A stretch of DNA of 8,147 nucleotides from an uncultured Micrococcus sp. (GCA_946222435.1 CAMIOJ010000087.1:1-8147), one strand, 5' to 3'. Positions 1 through 6,829 are shown, counted from the stretch's first letter. The notes: a model not told the origin generated them from the letters alone. Program-made: numbers and translations.

Positions 1-32
1 GGGCGGTGCTGCTCACGTCTCTGACGCTAGCA

Positions 33-57
33 GGCAGGGCCGGTGCCAGGCCCTGCC
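33..57 (-). terminator. GC-rich hairpin, probable terminator of the minus-strand cluster
   Basis: A perfect 9-bp inverted repeat (GGCAGGGCC / GGCCCTGCC) encloses a 7-base loop. It lies 78 bases past the stop codon of the minus-strand membrane protein gene that ends at 135. No U-tract follows on either strand, which is common for actinobacterial terminators but weakens the call. The rest of 1-134 holds no convincing gene, so this may be a convergent boundary whose hairpin serves both directions. Confidence 0.5.
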
Positions 58-134
58 CGCGGGCCCGGCCCGCCACAGGAGGACACGCGGCCCGCCGTGG
101 ACGCCTGGCCCATCGTCCGACCGCCCGGCCCGGC

Positions 135-629
135 TCACTTGCCGGGCGCGCGCAGCGGCTCCGGGTCGCCGGGGTCGCCGAGGATGTCGTCGCCGTAGAA
201 CGGCTCGCCGGTGGGCTCCACGATGATCAGCTCGTCCTCGGCGGTGCTCCCGTCCGCGTAGGTCAGGTCCGCGGTGAAGGACATGCCGGTCTGCTCCACG
301 CCTGAGACCTCCACCACGTCCGGGTACTTCGCCTTCACGTTGTCCTCGAAGGCGGCCCGGTCCTGGAGGAACGTCAGCACGCCCATGACGGCCGCGATCG
401 CCGCCACCACCGCGAAGCCGTAGCCGATCCGGCGCTGGATCGCGGTGTCATGCAGCAGGTTGGGGTCCACGTTCCGGCTCTCCCGCTCCGCGTAGGCGCG
501 GTGGCGGCGGACCCGCACGACGGCCACGAGGATCAGCGTCACTGCGATCGCGCCGCAGAGGAGCATCACCCAGAGTCCCACCCAGGGCAGCGTGAAGCTG
601 ATCGTCTCGTAGGAGATGTCCTTGTCCAT
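135..629 (-). CDS. Small two-helix membrane protein of unknown function (164 aa)
   Basis: The family is not recognised. The start is the ATG at 629, because a GGAG sits 6 bases upstream (636-639). The upstream extension of this frame is Pro/Arg-rich and overlaps the AKR gene. Residues about 13-39 form a first membrane helix. A basic loop (RVRRHRAYAERESR) follows, then a second helix at about 69-88. An acidic, probably extracytoplasmic tail runs from about 89 to 164 with beta-like stretches and a Pro/Gly/Asp-rich end. By the positive-inside rule the loop is cytoplasmic and both termini are outside. It lies 31 bases downstream of the AKR stop and is probably the last gene of that operon. Just after helix 2 the pattern LQDRAAFEDNVKAKY resembles the equivalent region of the membrane proteins at 1772-2419 and 2456-2656. 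The gene call is firm; the function is unknown. Confidence 0.85.
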   Translation of the reverse strand: MDKDISYETISFTLPWVGLWVMLLCGAIAVTLILVAVVRVRRHRAYAERESRNVDPNLLHDTAIQRRIGYGFAVVAAIAAVMGVLTFLQDRAAFEDNVKAKYPDVVEVSGVEQTGMSFTADLTYADGSTAEDELIIVEPTGEPFYGDDILGDPGDPEPLRAPGK

Positions 630-660
630 GGCGGACTCCGTTCGGTTCGGGGGGCCCGGC

Positions 661-1737
661 TCAGGGCAGGGGCGCACCGCGGGCAGCTGTGAGCAGTCTG
701 TACCAGTCTGCGTGATCCATGCCACGCGCCGCCACGTCGGCGCGCGCACACGCCGCGAGCCGGTCCGGCTCCATGGTGCCCACCACCGGCCGCACGTCCC
801 ACGGCAGGCGGCGCAGCCAGCCCAGGACCACCGCCTCGCCCGGCACGCCGAGCCGCTCGGCCAGCTCCTTCACGACGACGGCCGCCTCCTGCTCGGGGGT
901 CCTCGCCGCGGCCTGCGGGTCGCCTGCCGTGGCGTCCTCCGGGGCTCCTGCCGGCTCGTCCGGGACTGCGCCGGTCTCCGTGGCGTCGGACGCACCGGTG
1001 TACCGGCCCTGGCCGAGCGGCCCCCACGCCTGCAGCGCGATGCCCTCGTCCCGGCACCACTGCGGCAGCTGGGCGGCGCCGGAGGTGGGCGCGGCGGAGT
1101 CGTGGTTGGCGAGCACCGCGGCCTCCACGAGGGCGCGGTGGTGCAGGCCGAGCTCGATCTGCACGCAGTCCAGGCCGGTGCCGTCAGCAGACATCCGGTG
1201 CAGCGTCTCCTGGACACGGCGGGCGCGGTCCAGCGGGAGGTTGGAGAGGCCGAGGCGGTCCACACGGCCGGCTTCGCGCTCCTCCAGGAAGGCGCGGACG
1301 GTGTCCTCCACCGGGGTGAGCACGTCCGGACGATGGATCAGCAGGACGTCCACCCTGTCCGTGCCGAGCCGCTCCAGGGACCCGGCCAGGGAGGCCTTCA
1401 GGTGGGCCGGGGACGAGTCGTAGCGGACGGTCGGCGCCGACGTGGAGGCGCCGGGCGGCGTGGTGCCCGGCAGCACGATCCCGCACTTGGTCTGCACGCG
1501 CAGGCCTGCACGGGCCCGGGGCGCCAGGCCGGCGAGCGCGGCCCCGACGGCCCGCTCGGAGTCCCCCGCGCCGTAGATGTCCGCGGTGTCCAGCACGGCC
1601 ACGCCCGCGGCGAGCGCGACGTCGAGGGCTGCGGCCGCCCGGGCCGGGCCGTCCCCGGAGGTGCCCCACCCCATGGTGCCCAGCACGAGGGGCGAGGCGG
1701 GCTGCTGAGGGGCGTGGCCGTCGTCGTGGTTCTGCAT
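661..1737 (-). CDS. Aldo/keto reductase, YdhF-like
   Basis: An NADPH-dependent (beta/alpha)8-barrel oxidoreductase of 358 aa, expected to be cytoplasmic and to reduce aldehydes or ketones; the substrate is unknown. The classical AKR tetrad is visible: Asp50 and Tyr55 in LDTADIYG, Lys84 in VQTKCGI and His135 in VLLIHRPD. The QTKCGI...RYDSSPAHL region, the CVQIELGLHH and LQAWGPLGQGR segments, and the C-terminal PVVGTMEPDRL and WYRLLTAARG motifs match the E. coli YdhF type of AKR. Residues about 249-282 form an Ala/Pro/Glu/Asp/Thr-rich insertion after GQGR, where relatives have only a short loop before the final helices. The ATG at 1737 was chosen because the longer frame is low-complexity and overlaps the next gene. 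The ribosome site before it is weak, so translation may be coupled to the membrane protein gene that ends 34 bases upstream. The family call is secure. Confidence 0.95.
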   Translation of the reverse strand: MQNHDDGHAPQQPASPLVLGTMGWGTSGDGPARAAAALDVALAAGVAVLDTADIYGAGDSERAVGAALAGLAPRARAGLRVQTKCGIVLPGTTPPGASTSAPTVRYDSSPAHLKASLAGSLERLGTDRVDVLLIHRPDVLTPVEDTVRAFLEEREAGRVDRLGLSNLPLDRARRVQETLHRMSADGTGLDCVQIELGLHHRALVEAAVLANHDSAAPTSGAAQLPQWCRDEGIALQAWGPLGQGRYTGASDATETGAVPDEPAGAPEDATAGDPQAAARTPEQEAAVVVKELAERLGVPGEAVVLGWLRRLPWDVRPVVGTMEPDRLAACARADVAARGMDHADWYRLLTAARGAPLP

Positions 1738-1771
1738 GGGACCACGATGCCACGGCGAGGAGTGCTGGTGG

Positions 1772-2419
1772 TCAGCGGCCGAGGGAGGGCCACTCCTCGA
1801 GCACCTCGGCGGGGATCTGCGAGAGGGTCGGACGGCGACGGTCCTCGAGGGTGACCAGGACGTCCGGGACGACGATCGCGTCGTACTCGCCCGCCCCCGG
1901 CGCGCCACCGACGGCGTCGAAGCCGGATGCATCGGGGACGACCGGCGCACCCGTGTACACGCCATCCGGGCGGAGCCAGTGCAGCTCCACGAGGTAGCCG
2001 CCGTCCGTGGGCGTGACCTCATCCACCGCCAGCAGGGCGGGGCTGTAGGCGCCCACGATGTTGGCCCTCAGGTTGACGTGGGCCTGGTCCCGCGTGTGCA
2101 GCCCGAGGAAGCCGAACACCAGGCACAGGCAGGCCACCGCCGCCCCCGCGATGCGGAGACGTTCGAAGCGGCGCAGACGGCGCCAGTCCTGCCGGTCCAG
2201 GGTGCGGACGCGCTCGGCCGGCGCGACCCCGGCGGGAGGCAGCGCAGCCCGCTCCCGGGCGGCGCGGCGCCGCCCCCAGACGAACAGGGCGACGCCCACG
2301 GCGAGCGCCAGGACCGCGGCCGCGTAGAGCACCCGGTACTCCCAGGTGTAGACGGTCCGGTAGGGCACGTAGGAGGAGAGGACGTGGACCGGGTTCATGC
2401 GGATTTCACCGTCCGCCAT
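1772..2419 (-). CDS. Two-helix membrane protein of unknown function (215 aa)
   Basis: The family is not recognised. Predicted membrane helices lie at about residues 29-48 and 89-107. A strongly basic cytoplasmic loop (about 49-88, with many Arg) joins them. A roughly 108-residue C-terminal part, predicted extracytoplasmic, begins HTRDQAHVNLRANI and has alternating beta-like and Pro/Gly segments. Two ATG starts are possible. The one at 2419 has GAGG close upstream; the one at 2398 (MNPVHVL, 208 aa) has GGTGA at 7-base spacing. Both precede helix 1, so the choice does not change topology. The gene sits between the 66-codon membrane ORF (36-base gap) and the AKR gene (34-base gap), consistent with one operon. 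Its topology, and the segment after helix 2 (NLRANI...VDEV...GGYLVEL), resemble the proteins at 135-629 and 2456-2656, suggesting divergent paralogues. Confidence 0.85.
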   Translation of the reverse strand: MADGEIRMNPVHVLSSYVPYRTVYTWEYRVLYAAAVLALAVGVALFVWGRRRAARERAALPPAGVAPAERVRTLDRQDWRRLRRFERLRIAGAAVACLCLVFGFLGLHTRDQAHVNLRANIVGAYSPALLAVDEVTPTDGGYLVELHWLRPDGVYTGAPVVPDASGFDAVGGAPGAGEYDAIVVPDVLVTLEDRRRPTLSQIPAEVLEEWPSLGR

Positions 2420-2455
2420 GCCCCCTCGACGGAGGTCTGCGCCGCGGCCAACGGC

Positions 2456-2656
2456 TCAGTCCTGCTCGTCGAGCTCGACGCGGAAGCCGTCACCGTGGCC
2501 GGAGATCTCCTCCACCGCCACGACGACGCACTTGGCCAAGATGTTCTCCCGCAGGTTGCGGTCCGCCCTCTCCTGGAGCAGCAGGCCCAGCCAGAGCAGC
2601 GTCGGCGTCCCGAACGTGTAGACGGGCGCGTAGGCGGCGGCGTAGAACGGTGCCAC
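2456..2656 (-). CDS. Miniature membrane-protein ORF, possibly a deleted paralogue (66 aa)
   Basis: A short ORF starting at GTG 2656, preceded by AGAAGG at 10-base spacing. It encodes a hydrophobic N-terminal half (residues 2-27, rich in Ala, Tyr, Leu). A segment QERADRNLRENILAKC and a beta-like end, VEEISGHGDGFRVELDEQD, follow. The N-terminal part resembles the region before helix 1 of the next gene (VYTF versus VYTW), and its C-terminal part resembles the region after helix 2 of that gene (NLRENI versus NLRANI; GFRVEL versus GYLVEL). The basic loop and one helix are absent. This looks like a copy that lost its middle, or a naturally single-pass relative. The same frame stays open upstream to a GTG at 2758 (100 aa), which would add about 34 Arg-rich residues and could be read as a leaderless message. 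The ORF is in frame with the next gene, separated by its TGA and 12 codons. Whether it is a functional gene is uncertain. Confidence 0.6.
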   Translation of the reverse strand: MAPFYAAAYAPVYTFGTPTLLWLGLLLQERADRNLRENILAKCVVVAVEEISGHGDGFRVELDEQD

Positions 2657-2764
2657 TCGGTCGTCACCTTCTCTCCTCTCGTCGCGCCTCGGCCGCCTGG
2701 GGCCGAGGGGGTGGCGCGTCGAACGCCGACCGACCGGCCGCCTCCGGCGCCACTCCACAGGAGG

Positions 2765-2770
2765 ATCTTA
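2765..2770 (-). promoter_or_regulatory. Candidate -10 box (TAAGAT) for the minus-strand cluster
   Basis: Read on the minus strand, TAAGAT fits the actinobacterial TANNNT -10 pattern in a stretch that is otherwise very GC-rich. Six bases separate it from the GTG at 2758, so the predicted transcript would begin at that GTG, the geometry of a leaderless message. No good -35 is visible; GTGATG at 19-base spacing matches only three positions of TTGACA. Transcription from here would cover the four minus-strand genes down to 135. Confidence 0.4.
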
Positions 2771-2861
2771 GCAATGACGCTGTGATCCTCATCACCGTGC
2801 CGTGCCGGGCGGGCGACGGGGACCCTGCCGGGCCGCCCCGTGCTGTGGTGAGATGGGAGGC

Positions 2862-3764
2862 ATGAAGCTCGCCACGTTCCGCCGCCCGTCCGAGGACGCC
2901 GCCTACCCCGGCAACACGTTCGCCGCCGTGATCACCGCCGTCGACGAGGCCGATCCGCAGATCGCCGCCGAGGCCGTGGAGATCGAGGGCTGCGCGGACG
3001 TGGGCGAGTACCTCACCGCCGAGCCCGCGGAGCAGCGCCGCATGGTGGAGGAGGCCCTCGCGGCCGCCGAGCAGGACCCGGCCCGCGTGCTCGAGGTCGC
3101 CACGCTCATGTACGAGACGCTCGTGCCGTTCCCCACCAAGGTGGTCGGCGTGGGCCTCAACTACCGGGACCACATCAAGGAGACGGGACTGGAGTCCCCC
3201 GAGCACCCCACCCTCTTCGCGAAGTTCGCGCAGTCCCTCACCGGCGCCCTGGACGACGTGGAGGTCCCAGAGGAGGACCACCGCCTCGACTACGAGGGCG
3301 AGCTGTGCATCGTCATCGGCGAACCCGGCCGCCGCATCCCCGAGTCCCAGGCCGCCGAACACATCGCCGGCTACGCCGTGGCGGACGACGTCTCCGTCCG
3401 CGGCTTCCAGGGCCGCACCTCCGAGTGGCTGCAGGGCAAGGTCTGGGACGCCTCCACCCCGGTGGGCCCCTGGCTGGTGACCCCGGACGAGTTCTCCTCC
3501 AAGGCGGAGATCACCACCACCGTCAACGGGGAGAAGCGCCAGTCCGCGAAGGCCCTGGACGTGGTGTTCACCCCGGAGCAGATCGTCTCCTACCTCTCCC
3601 AGATGGTGACCCTGCACCCCGGCGACCTGATCATGATGGGCACCCCGGCCGGCGTCGCACTGGGCCGCAAGGGCAAGGACGGTCGGCGCCCATGGCTGGT
3701 CTCCGGGGACGTCGTGGAGGTCGAGATCTCCGGGCTGGGCCGCCAGCACACCGAGATCCGGTGA
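2862..3764 (+). CDS. Fumarylacetoacetate hydrolase family protein
   Basis: A 300-aa enzyme of the FAH superfamily, whose members hydrolyse, decarboxylate, isomerise or hydrate 2-oxo acids using a divalent metal; likely cytoplasmic. The N-terminal ~90 residues are a variable lead-in domain. The FAH core follows: VVGVGLNYRDH at about 94-104 with His104, the metal ligands Glu145 and Glu147 in YEGELCIVIG, Asp176 in the ADDVS motif, Lys193 in QGKVWD, and GTPAGV at 260-265. All the usual metal-site residues are present, so it should be active. The sequence cannot separate acylpyruvase, 2-hydroxyhepta-2,4-diene-1,7-dioate isomerase and related activities. The ATG at 2862 has GGGAGG only one base upstream, which is unusually close. 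An in-frame ATG at 2853 gives three extra residues but has no better site. No promoter is evident in the 205-base divergent gap to the minus-strand cluster. Its stop overlaps the next gene's start. Confidence 0.93.
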   Translation: MKLATFRRPSEDAAYPGNTFAAVITAVDEADPQIAAEAVEIEGCADVGEYLTAEPAEQRRMVEEALAAAEQDPARVLEVATLMYETLVPFPTKVVGVGLNYRDHIKETGLESPEHPTLFAKFAQSLTGALDDVEVPEEDHRLDYEGELCIVIGEPGRRIPESQAAEHIAGYAVADDVSVRGFQGRTSEWLQGKVWDASTPVGPWLVTPDEFSSKAEITTTVNGEKRQSAKALDVVFTPEQIVSYLSQMVTLHPGDLIMMGTPAGVALGRKGKDGRRPWLVSGDVVEVEISGLGRQHTEIR

Positions 3765-4540
3765 GCGGCGCCCAGGACCGCGCCGCTGGGCCGGACGCCT
3801 CCCCCGCCGACGACGGCCGTCTCCCTGCCGCCGTCGGGATCCTCGGCGCCGGCCGGGCCGGCACGGGGCTGGCCCGTGCGATCGCGCGCATCCCGCGGCT
3901 GACCCCGGGTGCCGCCGCGCCACGGGTGGTCATGGCCGCGTCCCGGCCGCCGGCCGCGCTGCGCCACCACCTCACGGTCTACGCGCCCGAGGCCGAGGCC
4001 GTGCGCCCCGACCAGCTCGCCACGGACACGGAGCTCACCGTGATCGCCGTGCCGCGCGAGGACCTCGACGAGATCGAGGTCGCGGACCTCGTGGGTCCGC
4101 GCACCCGGGCCGTGGTGGACCTCACCAACTCCTGGGGCGGCTACGGCCTTCCCGACGACGTCACCGCCTTCCTGCCCGACGTCGCCGGCGGCTCCCGGCC
4201 GGGCGACGACACCCTCGCCGTGGCGGCCTGGCTGCGCGACCGGGGACTCGAGGTGCCGGTCCTGCGCGCCTTCTTCGACATCTCCCACCACGACATGGAC
4301 TCCGCCGGCCGTGCCGAGCAGCCCCTGCGCGCGCTGGCCGTCGGCAGTGAGGCGGACGGTGAACAGGCCCGCGGCATGCTCGCCGCCCTGGTGTCCGCCA
4401 TGGGCTATGCACCGGTGGAGTTCTGCGGGCTGCACCGCGCGGCCGTGGTGGAGCCCGAGGGCCCCGGCTTCGGCGAGGAGCACACCGCGGCAGAGCTCCG
4501 CCACCTGCTGGACACGGCCTCCTCCCATCTAAGGTGGTGA
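3761..4540 (+). CDS. NADP oxidoreductase, coenzyme F420-dependent type (Rossmann protein)
   Basis: A 259-aa cytoplasmic dinucleotide-binding protein. After a short disordered lead (about 1-21), the Rossmann fold opens with VGILGAGRAGTGLARAI, with the GxGxxG motif at 29-34. The second strand ends in AASR (59-62), where Ser-Arg is the usual NADP 2'-phosphate signature of F420-dependent NADP reductases. Later family landmarks are ELTVIAVPRED (91-101), AVVDLTNSWG (117-126), the VLRAFFDISHHDM segment (167-179) corresponding to the KAFNT region of relatives, and a C-terminal EFCGLHRAAVVEPEG. Members transfer hydride between NADPH and F420, but many bacterial homologues have lost F420 binding, so the cofactor partner is unproven. 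The start is the GTG at 3761, whose GTGA overlaps the preceding FAH-family stop by 4 bases. This implies translational coupling and a shared physiological role. No strong separate ribosome site is visible. Confidence 0.85.
   Translation: MSGAQDRAAGPDASPADDGRLPAAVGILGAGRAGTGLARAIARIPRLTPGAAAPRVVMAASRPPAALRHHLTVYAPEAEAVRPDQLATDTELTVIAVPREDLDEIEVADLVGPRTRAVVDLTNSWGGYGLPDDVTAFLPDVAGGSRPGDDTLAVAAWLRDRGLEVPVLRAFFDISHHDMDSAGRAEQPLRALAVGSEADGEQARGMLAALVSAMGYAPVEFCGLHRAAVVEPEGPGFGEEHTAAELRHLLDTASSHLRW
4509..4535 (+). promoter_or_regulatory. Candidate promoter inside the 3' end of the oxidoreductase gene
   Basis: TGGACA (4509-4514, five of six matches to TTGACA) and TAAGGT (4530-4535, fits TANNNT) lie 15 bases apart, shorter than the usual 17. 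If used, the transcript would begin near 4541-4542, just after the oxidoreductase stop, and give a roughly 47-base leader for the TPM-domain gene. The short spacing and high GC background make this a weak call. Confidence 0.3.
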
Positions 4541-4542
4541 CA

Positions 4543-4559
4543 GCGGCCATGCCGGCCGC
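4543..4559 (+). other. Short perfect hairpin between the oxidoreductase and TPM genes
   Basis: GCGGCC and GGCCGC form a 6-bp stem around a 5-base loop, immediately after the oxidoreductase stop and about 19 bases before the GGAGGAG ribosome site of the next gene. It could attenuate readthrough, stabilise the 5' end of a transcript starting near 4542, or be a chance palindrome in GC-rich DNA. There is no U-tract. Confidence 0.3.
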
Positions 4560-4588
4560 AGACGGGACACACAGCCTGGAGGAGCACC

Positions 4589-6217
4589 GTGAGCCGAGCC
4601 GAGAGCACTGACCGTGCCACCCCTTTCCACGGCGCCGGAGGGTCGGCCCGGGTCGGTGCCCGGCGCCCGCCTGCCGCCCTCATCGCCGGCGCAGCCCTCG
4701 GCCTGGCGATGCTCGGCTCCTCCCCCGCCCTGGCGGGGACCACCGCGGCCGGTGAGCCGGCCGTCCACAGCCGAGCGGCCGTCGTCGGGCAGGCGGCGGG
4801 TGAGCGGAGCACCGAGCGGCAGCCGATCACCGAGGTGGTGCTGGACGACACCGCCGGGATCATCGACCCGGCACAGCTGAAGCGGGACCTGGCGGAGATC
4901 GAGTTCCGCGGGCCCGTGAAGGTCGCCGTCTACACCGAGCGGGGTGCGAGCCTGGACCACCTGGACGACGACCGCGCGTCCCAGGAGTTCAACGGCCGGG
5001 TGCTGGCGCACGCCCGCTCCGCACGGCCGGACTGGATCAGCGACGACGGACAGAAGTGGGCCGACGGGCTGCTGATCTACGCGCTGGACCCGGACAACCG
5101 GATCATGGGCGTCTACGCCGGCGAGGACCTCGAGCTGTCCCTGTCCCAGCAGGAGGACGTCCGCGAGGCCGCCACCGACTCGGCGAAGGAGGCGAAGTGG
5201 ACCGACGCCGCCGTGGACGCCGTGGACGAGGCGGCCGGGATCATCGGCAGGCCCTGGTGGCGCAGCCCCGGTGCCCTTCTGGCAGGCGGCGCCGCCGTGG
5301 TCCTCGGCGGAGGTGGCGCCCTGACGGCCGCAGCGGTGCGGAGGGCCCAGCGCCGGAAGACCACGCGCGCCCTCGAGGCCGCTCGCAGGCACCTGACGAA
5401 CGTCACCATGGACATGGACGCCACCGAGGTGAACGCCTCCACCGTCCCCACCGACTCCCCGCACGGCGCCGCCCTGATGGAACGCTTTCGCGGCTTCACA
5501 CAGCGCGCGATCGACCTCACCGGTCGGCTCGAGGAGCTTGAGCAGATCCCGGAGAAGAAGCGCCACGGGACGCAGAACGTCAAGGACGCCGAGAAGGCGC
5601 AGCGCCAGGCGTCCGAGCTGGACACCCTGGACGACGCCATCGGGGACGCGAACACCCTGCTGAACCGCCACCCCGGCTGGGAGGACGCCTGGGACCGCCA
5701 GGCCGCCCCGTTGGTGGAGGACCTGGACGGCGCCGAGAAGCTGCGCGGCTCCCTGGACAGGTCCGTGCGCGACTCCGCCCCGGCCATGGCCCTGGACTCC
5801 TTCGTCCGCCAGACGAGAGCGGACCTCGAGGACCTGGGAGCACGGCTGACCGAGCAGACCGTGACGCCGAGCGCGGCCCTGGACGAGCTGGACCGGCTGC
5901 GCCGGGAGCTCACCGAGCGCCTGGACGATCTCGCCGAGGCCCAGGTGGACGCCTACGCGAAGACCTCCAAGGAGCGCGAGGCCATGCGCAGGAGCATGCG
6001 GGCCGAGCGCCGCAGGCCGGGCGGGGCCCGCACCGGATCCATCCTCGACGTCACCCATGACCGCGGCTTCTACTGGCGCGTGTGGTCCTACAACGCCGGG
6101 TACACTGCGGGCCGATCCTCGGTGGACTCCTCGCGCAGCTCGTCCTCCTCGTCCGGCACCGGCTACGGCAGCGGCGGCGGCAGCTTCTCCGGCTCCGGGT
6201 CCTCCGGGCGGTTCTGA
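4589..6217 (+). CDS. TPM-fold (DUF5129-like) secreted or anchored protein with coiled coil and Ser/Gly tail
   Basis: A 542-aa envelope protein starting at GTG 4589, with GGAGGAG four bases upstream. Residues about 24-49 (basic RR, hydrophobic core, then PALA-G) look like a Sec signal peptide cleaved after Ala49. Residues about 80-190 resemble a TPM domain: ITEVVLDDTAGIIDP opens it, KVAVYT follows, and the later strand is WADGLLIYALDPDNRIMGVYAG. A hydrophobic segment at about 227-250 is the likely anchor and is followed by RRAQRRK. Residues about 250-475 are charged and helix-rich with heptad-like stretches. The segment 488-510 is aromatic (FYWRVWSYNAGY), and residues 511-542 are a Ser/Gly tail ending SGSGSSGRF, as in many TPM/YgcG-type proteins. 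The domain is expected outside and the coiled coil inside. The molecular role is not established; TPM-family links to photosystem assembly or phosphatase activity should not be transferred. The DUF5129 label is from recall. Confidence 0.85.
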   Translation: MSRAESTDRATPFHGAGGSARVGARRPPAALIAGAALGLAMLGSSPALAGTTAAGEPAVHSRAAVVGQAAGERSTERQPITEVVLDDTAGIIDPAQLKRDLAEIEFRGPVKVAVYTERGASLDHLDDDRASQEFNGRVLAHARSARPDWISDDGQKWADGLLIYALDPDNRIMGVYAGEDLELSLSQQEDVREAATDSAKEAKWTDAAVDAVDEAAGIIGRPWWRSPGALLAGGAAVVLGGGGALTAAAVRRAQRRKTTRALEAARRHLTNVTMDMDATEVNASTVPTDSPHGAALMERFRGFTQRAIDLTGRLEELEQIPEKKRHGTQNVKDAEKAQRQASELDTLDDAIGDANTLLNRHPGWEDAWDRQAAPLVEDLDGAEKLRGSLDRSVRDSAPAMALDSFVRQTRADLEDLGARLTEQTVTPSAALDELDRLRRELTERLDDLAEAQVDAYAKTSKEREAMRRSMRAERRRPGGARTGSILDVTHDRGFYWRVWSYNAGYTAGRSSVDSSRSSSSSSGTGYGSGGGSFSGSGSSGRF

Positions 6218-6288
6218 GGGACGCCGGCGGGCCGCGACGCGGGCGGAGGCTCTGGCGAGGACGCCGTCGTCGTGCTTCAGTGGCCGGT

Positions 6289-6789
6289 ATGAGCAACGAA
6301 GCCCGTTCGGCGGCGGACGACCGCGAGGATCCGCTGCGCTTCTACCTGGACAAGGCCGCCCCCGAGGTCTGGGACGCGATGACCGGCCTCCGCAAGGCCG
6401 TCGCCGCATACGCGAAGGAGGCGGAACTGGACGCCGAGCTGGTGGAGCTGGTCTCGCTGCGCGTCTCCCAGCTCAACGGCTGCGCCTACTGCCTGGACGT
6501 CCACACCCGGCTGGCCGAGAAGGCCGGAGTGAGCACGCAGCGGCTCTCCCTGCTGCCGGCCTGGGAGGAGGCCGGGGACGTCTACTCGCCGCAGGAGACG
6601 GCGGCGCTGCGGCTCGCGGAGACCGTGACCGGGCTGCCAGGGCAGGAGGAGCAGCAGGTGGCCCAGATGATGTCCCACGGCGATCTGACGGATGCGCAGT
6701 ACGCGGCGGTGCAGTGGATCGCGGTGACCATGAACGCCACGAACCGGATCAGCATCCTGTCCCACCATCCGGTCAGACCCCGGGGCTGA
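6289..6789 (+). CDS. Carboxymuconolactone decarboxylase / AhpD-family protein
   Basis: A 166-aa all-helical protein of the AhpD-like superfamily. The core motif LVSLRVSQLNGCAYCLDVH (55-72 region) carries the redox pair Cys65 and Cys68 and His72. This is the CxxCxxxH centre used by AhpD-type enzymes for peroxide reduction or thiol relay; true carboxymuconolactone decarboxylases lack this CxxC. The downstream YAAVQWIAVTMNATNRISI segment (138-156) matches the C-terminal helix of the family, where NxxNR is typical. Cytoplasmic, usually a trimer or hexamer; peroxidase or disulfide-relay activity is inferred. It follows the TPM gene by 71 bases on the same strand. The ATG at 6289 has no recognisable Shine-Dalgarno and no clear leaderless -10, so expression may depend on readthrough. 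The start is supported by a fit to the family's usual length. The redox partner is not encoded nearby. Confidence 0.9.
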   Translation: MSNEARSAADDREDPLRFYLDKAAPEVWDAMTGLRKAVAAYAKEAELDAELVELVSLRVSQLNGCAYCLDVHTRLAEKAGVSTQRLSLLPAWEEAGDVYSPQETAALRLAETVTGLPGQEEQQVAQMMSHGDLTDAQYAAVQWIAVTMNATNRISILSHHPVRPRG

Positions 6790-6829
6790 TCAGACGGACC
6801 GGACAGGCTCGGGACGCGAAGAGTGGCAT

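Noticed and set aside
6..305. Plus-strand ORF at the left edge
   Set aside because: Overlaps the membrane protein gene antisense, is Arg/Ala/Gly-rich low complexity, and crosses the hairpin at 33-57.
2664..3923. Minus-strand ORF of 419 codons opposite the FAH-family gene
   Set aside because: Composition typical of antisense frames; the plus strand encodes all conserved FAH catalytic residues.
4529..6409. Long minus-strand ORF of 626 codons opposite the TPM gene
   Set aside because: Shadow of high-GC codon bias. It is Gly/Arg/Val-rich with no domain, while the plus strand has a signal peptide, a recognisable domain and a good ribosome site.
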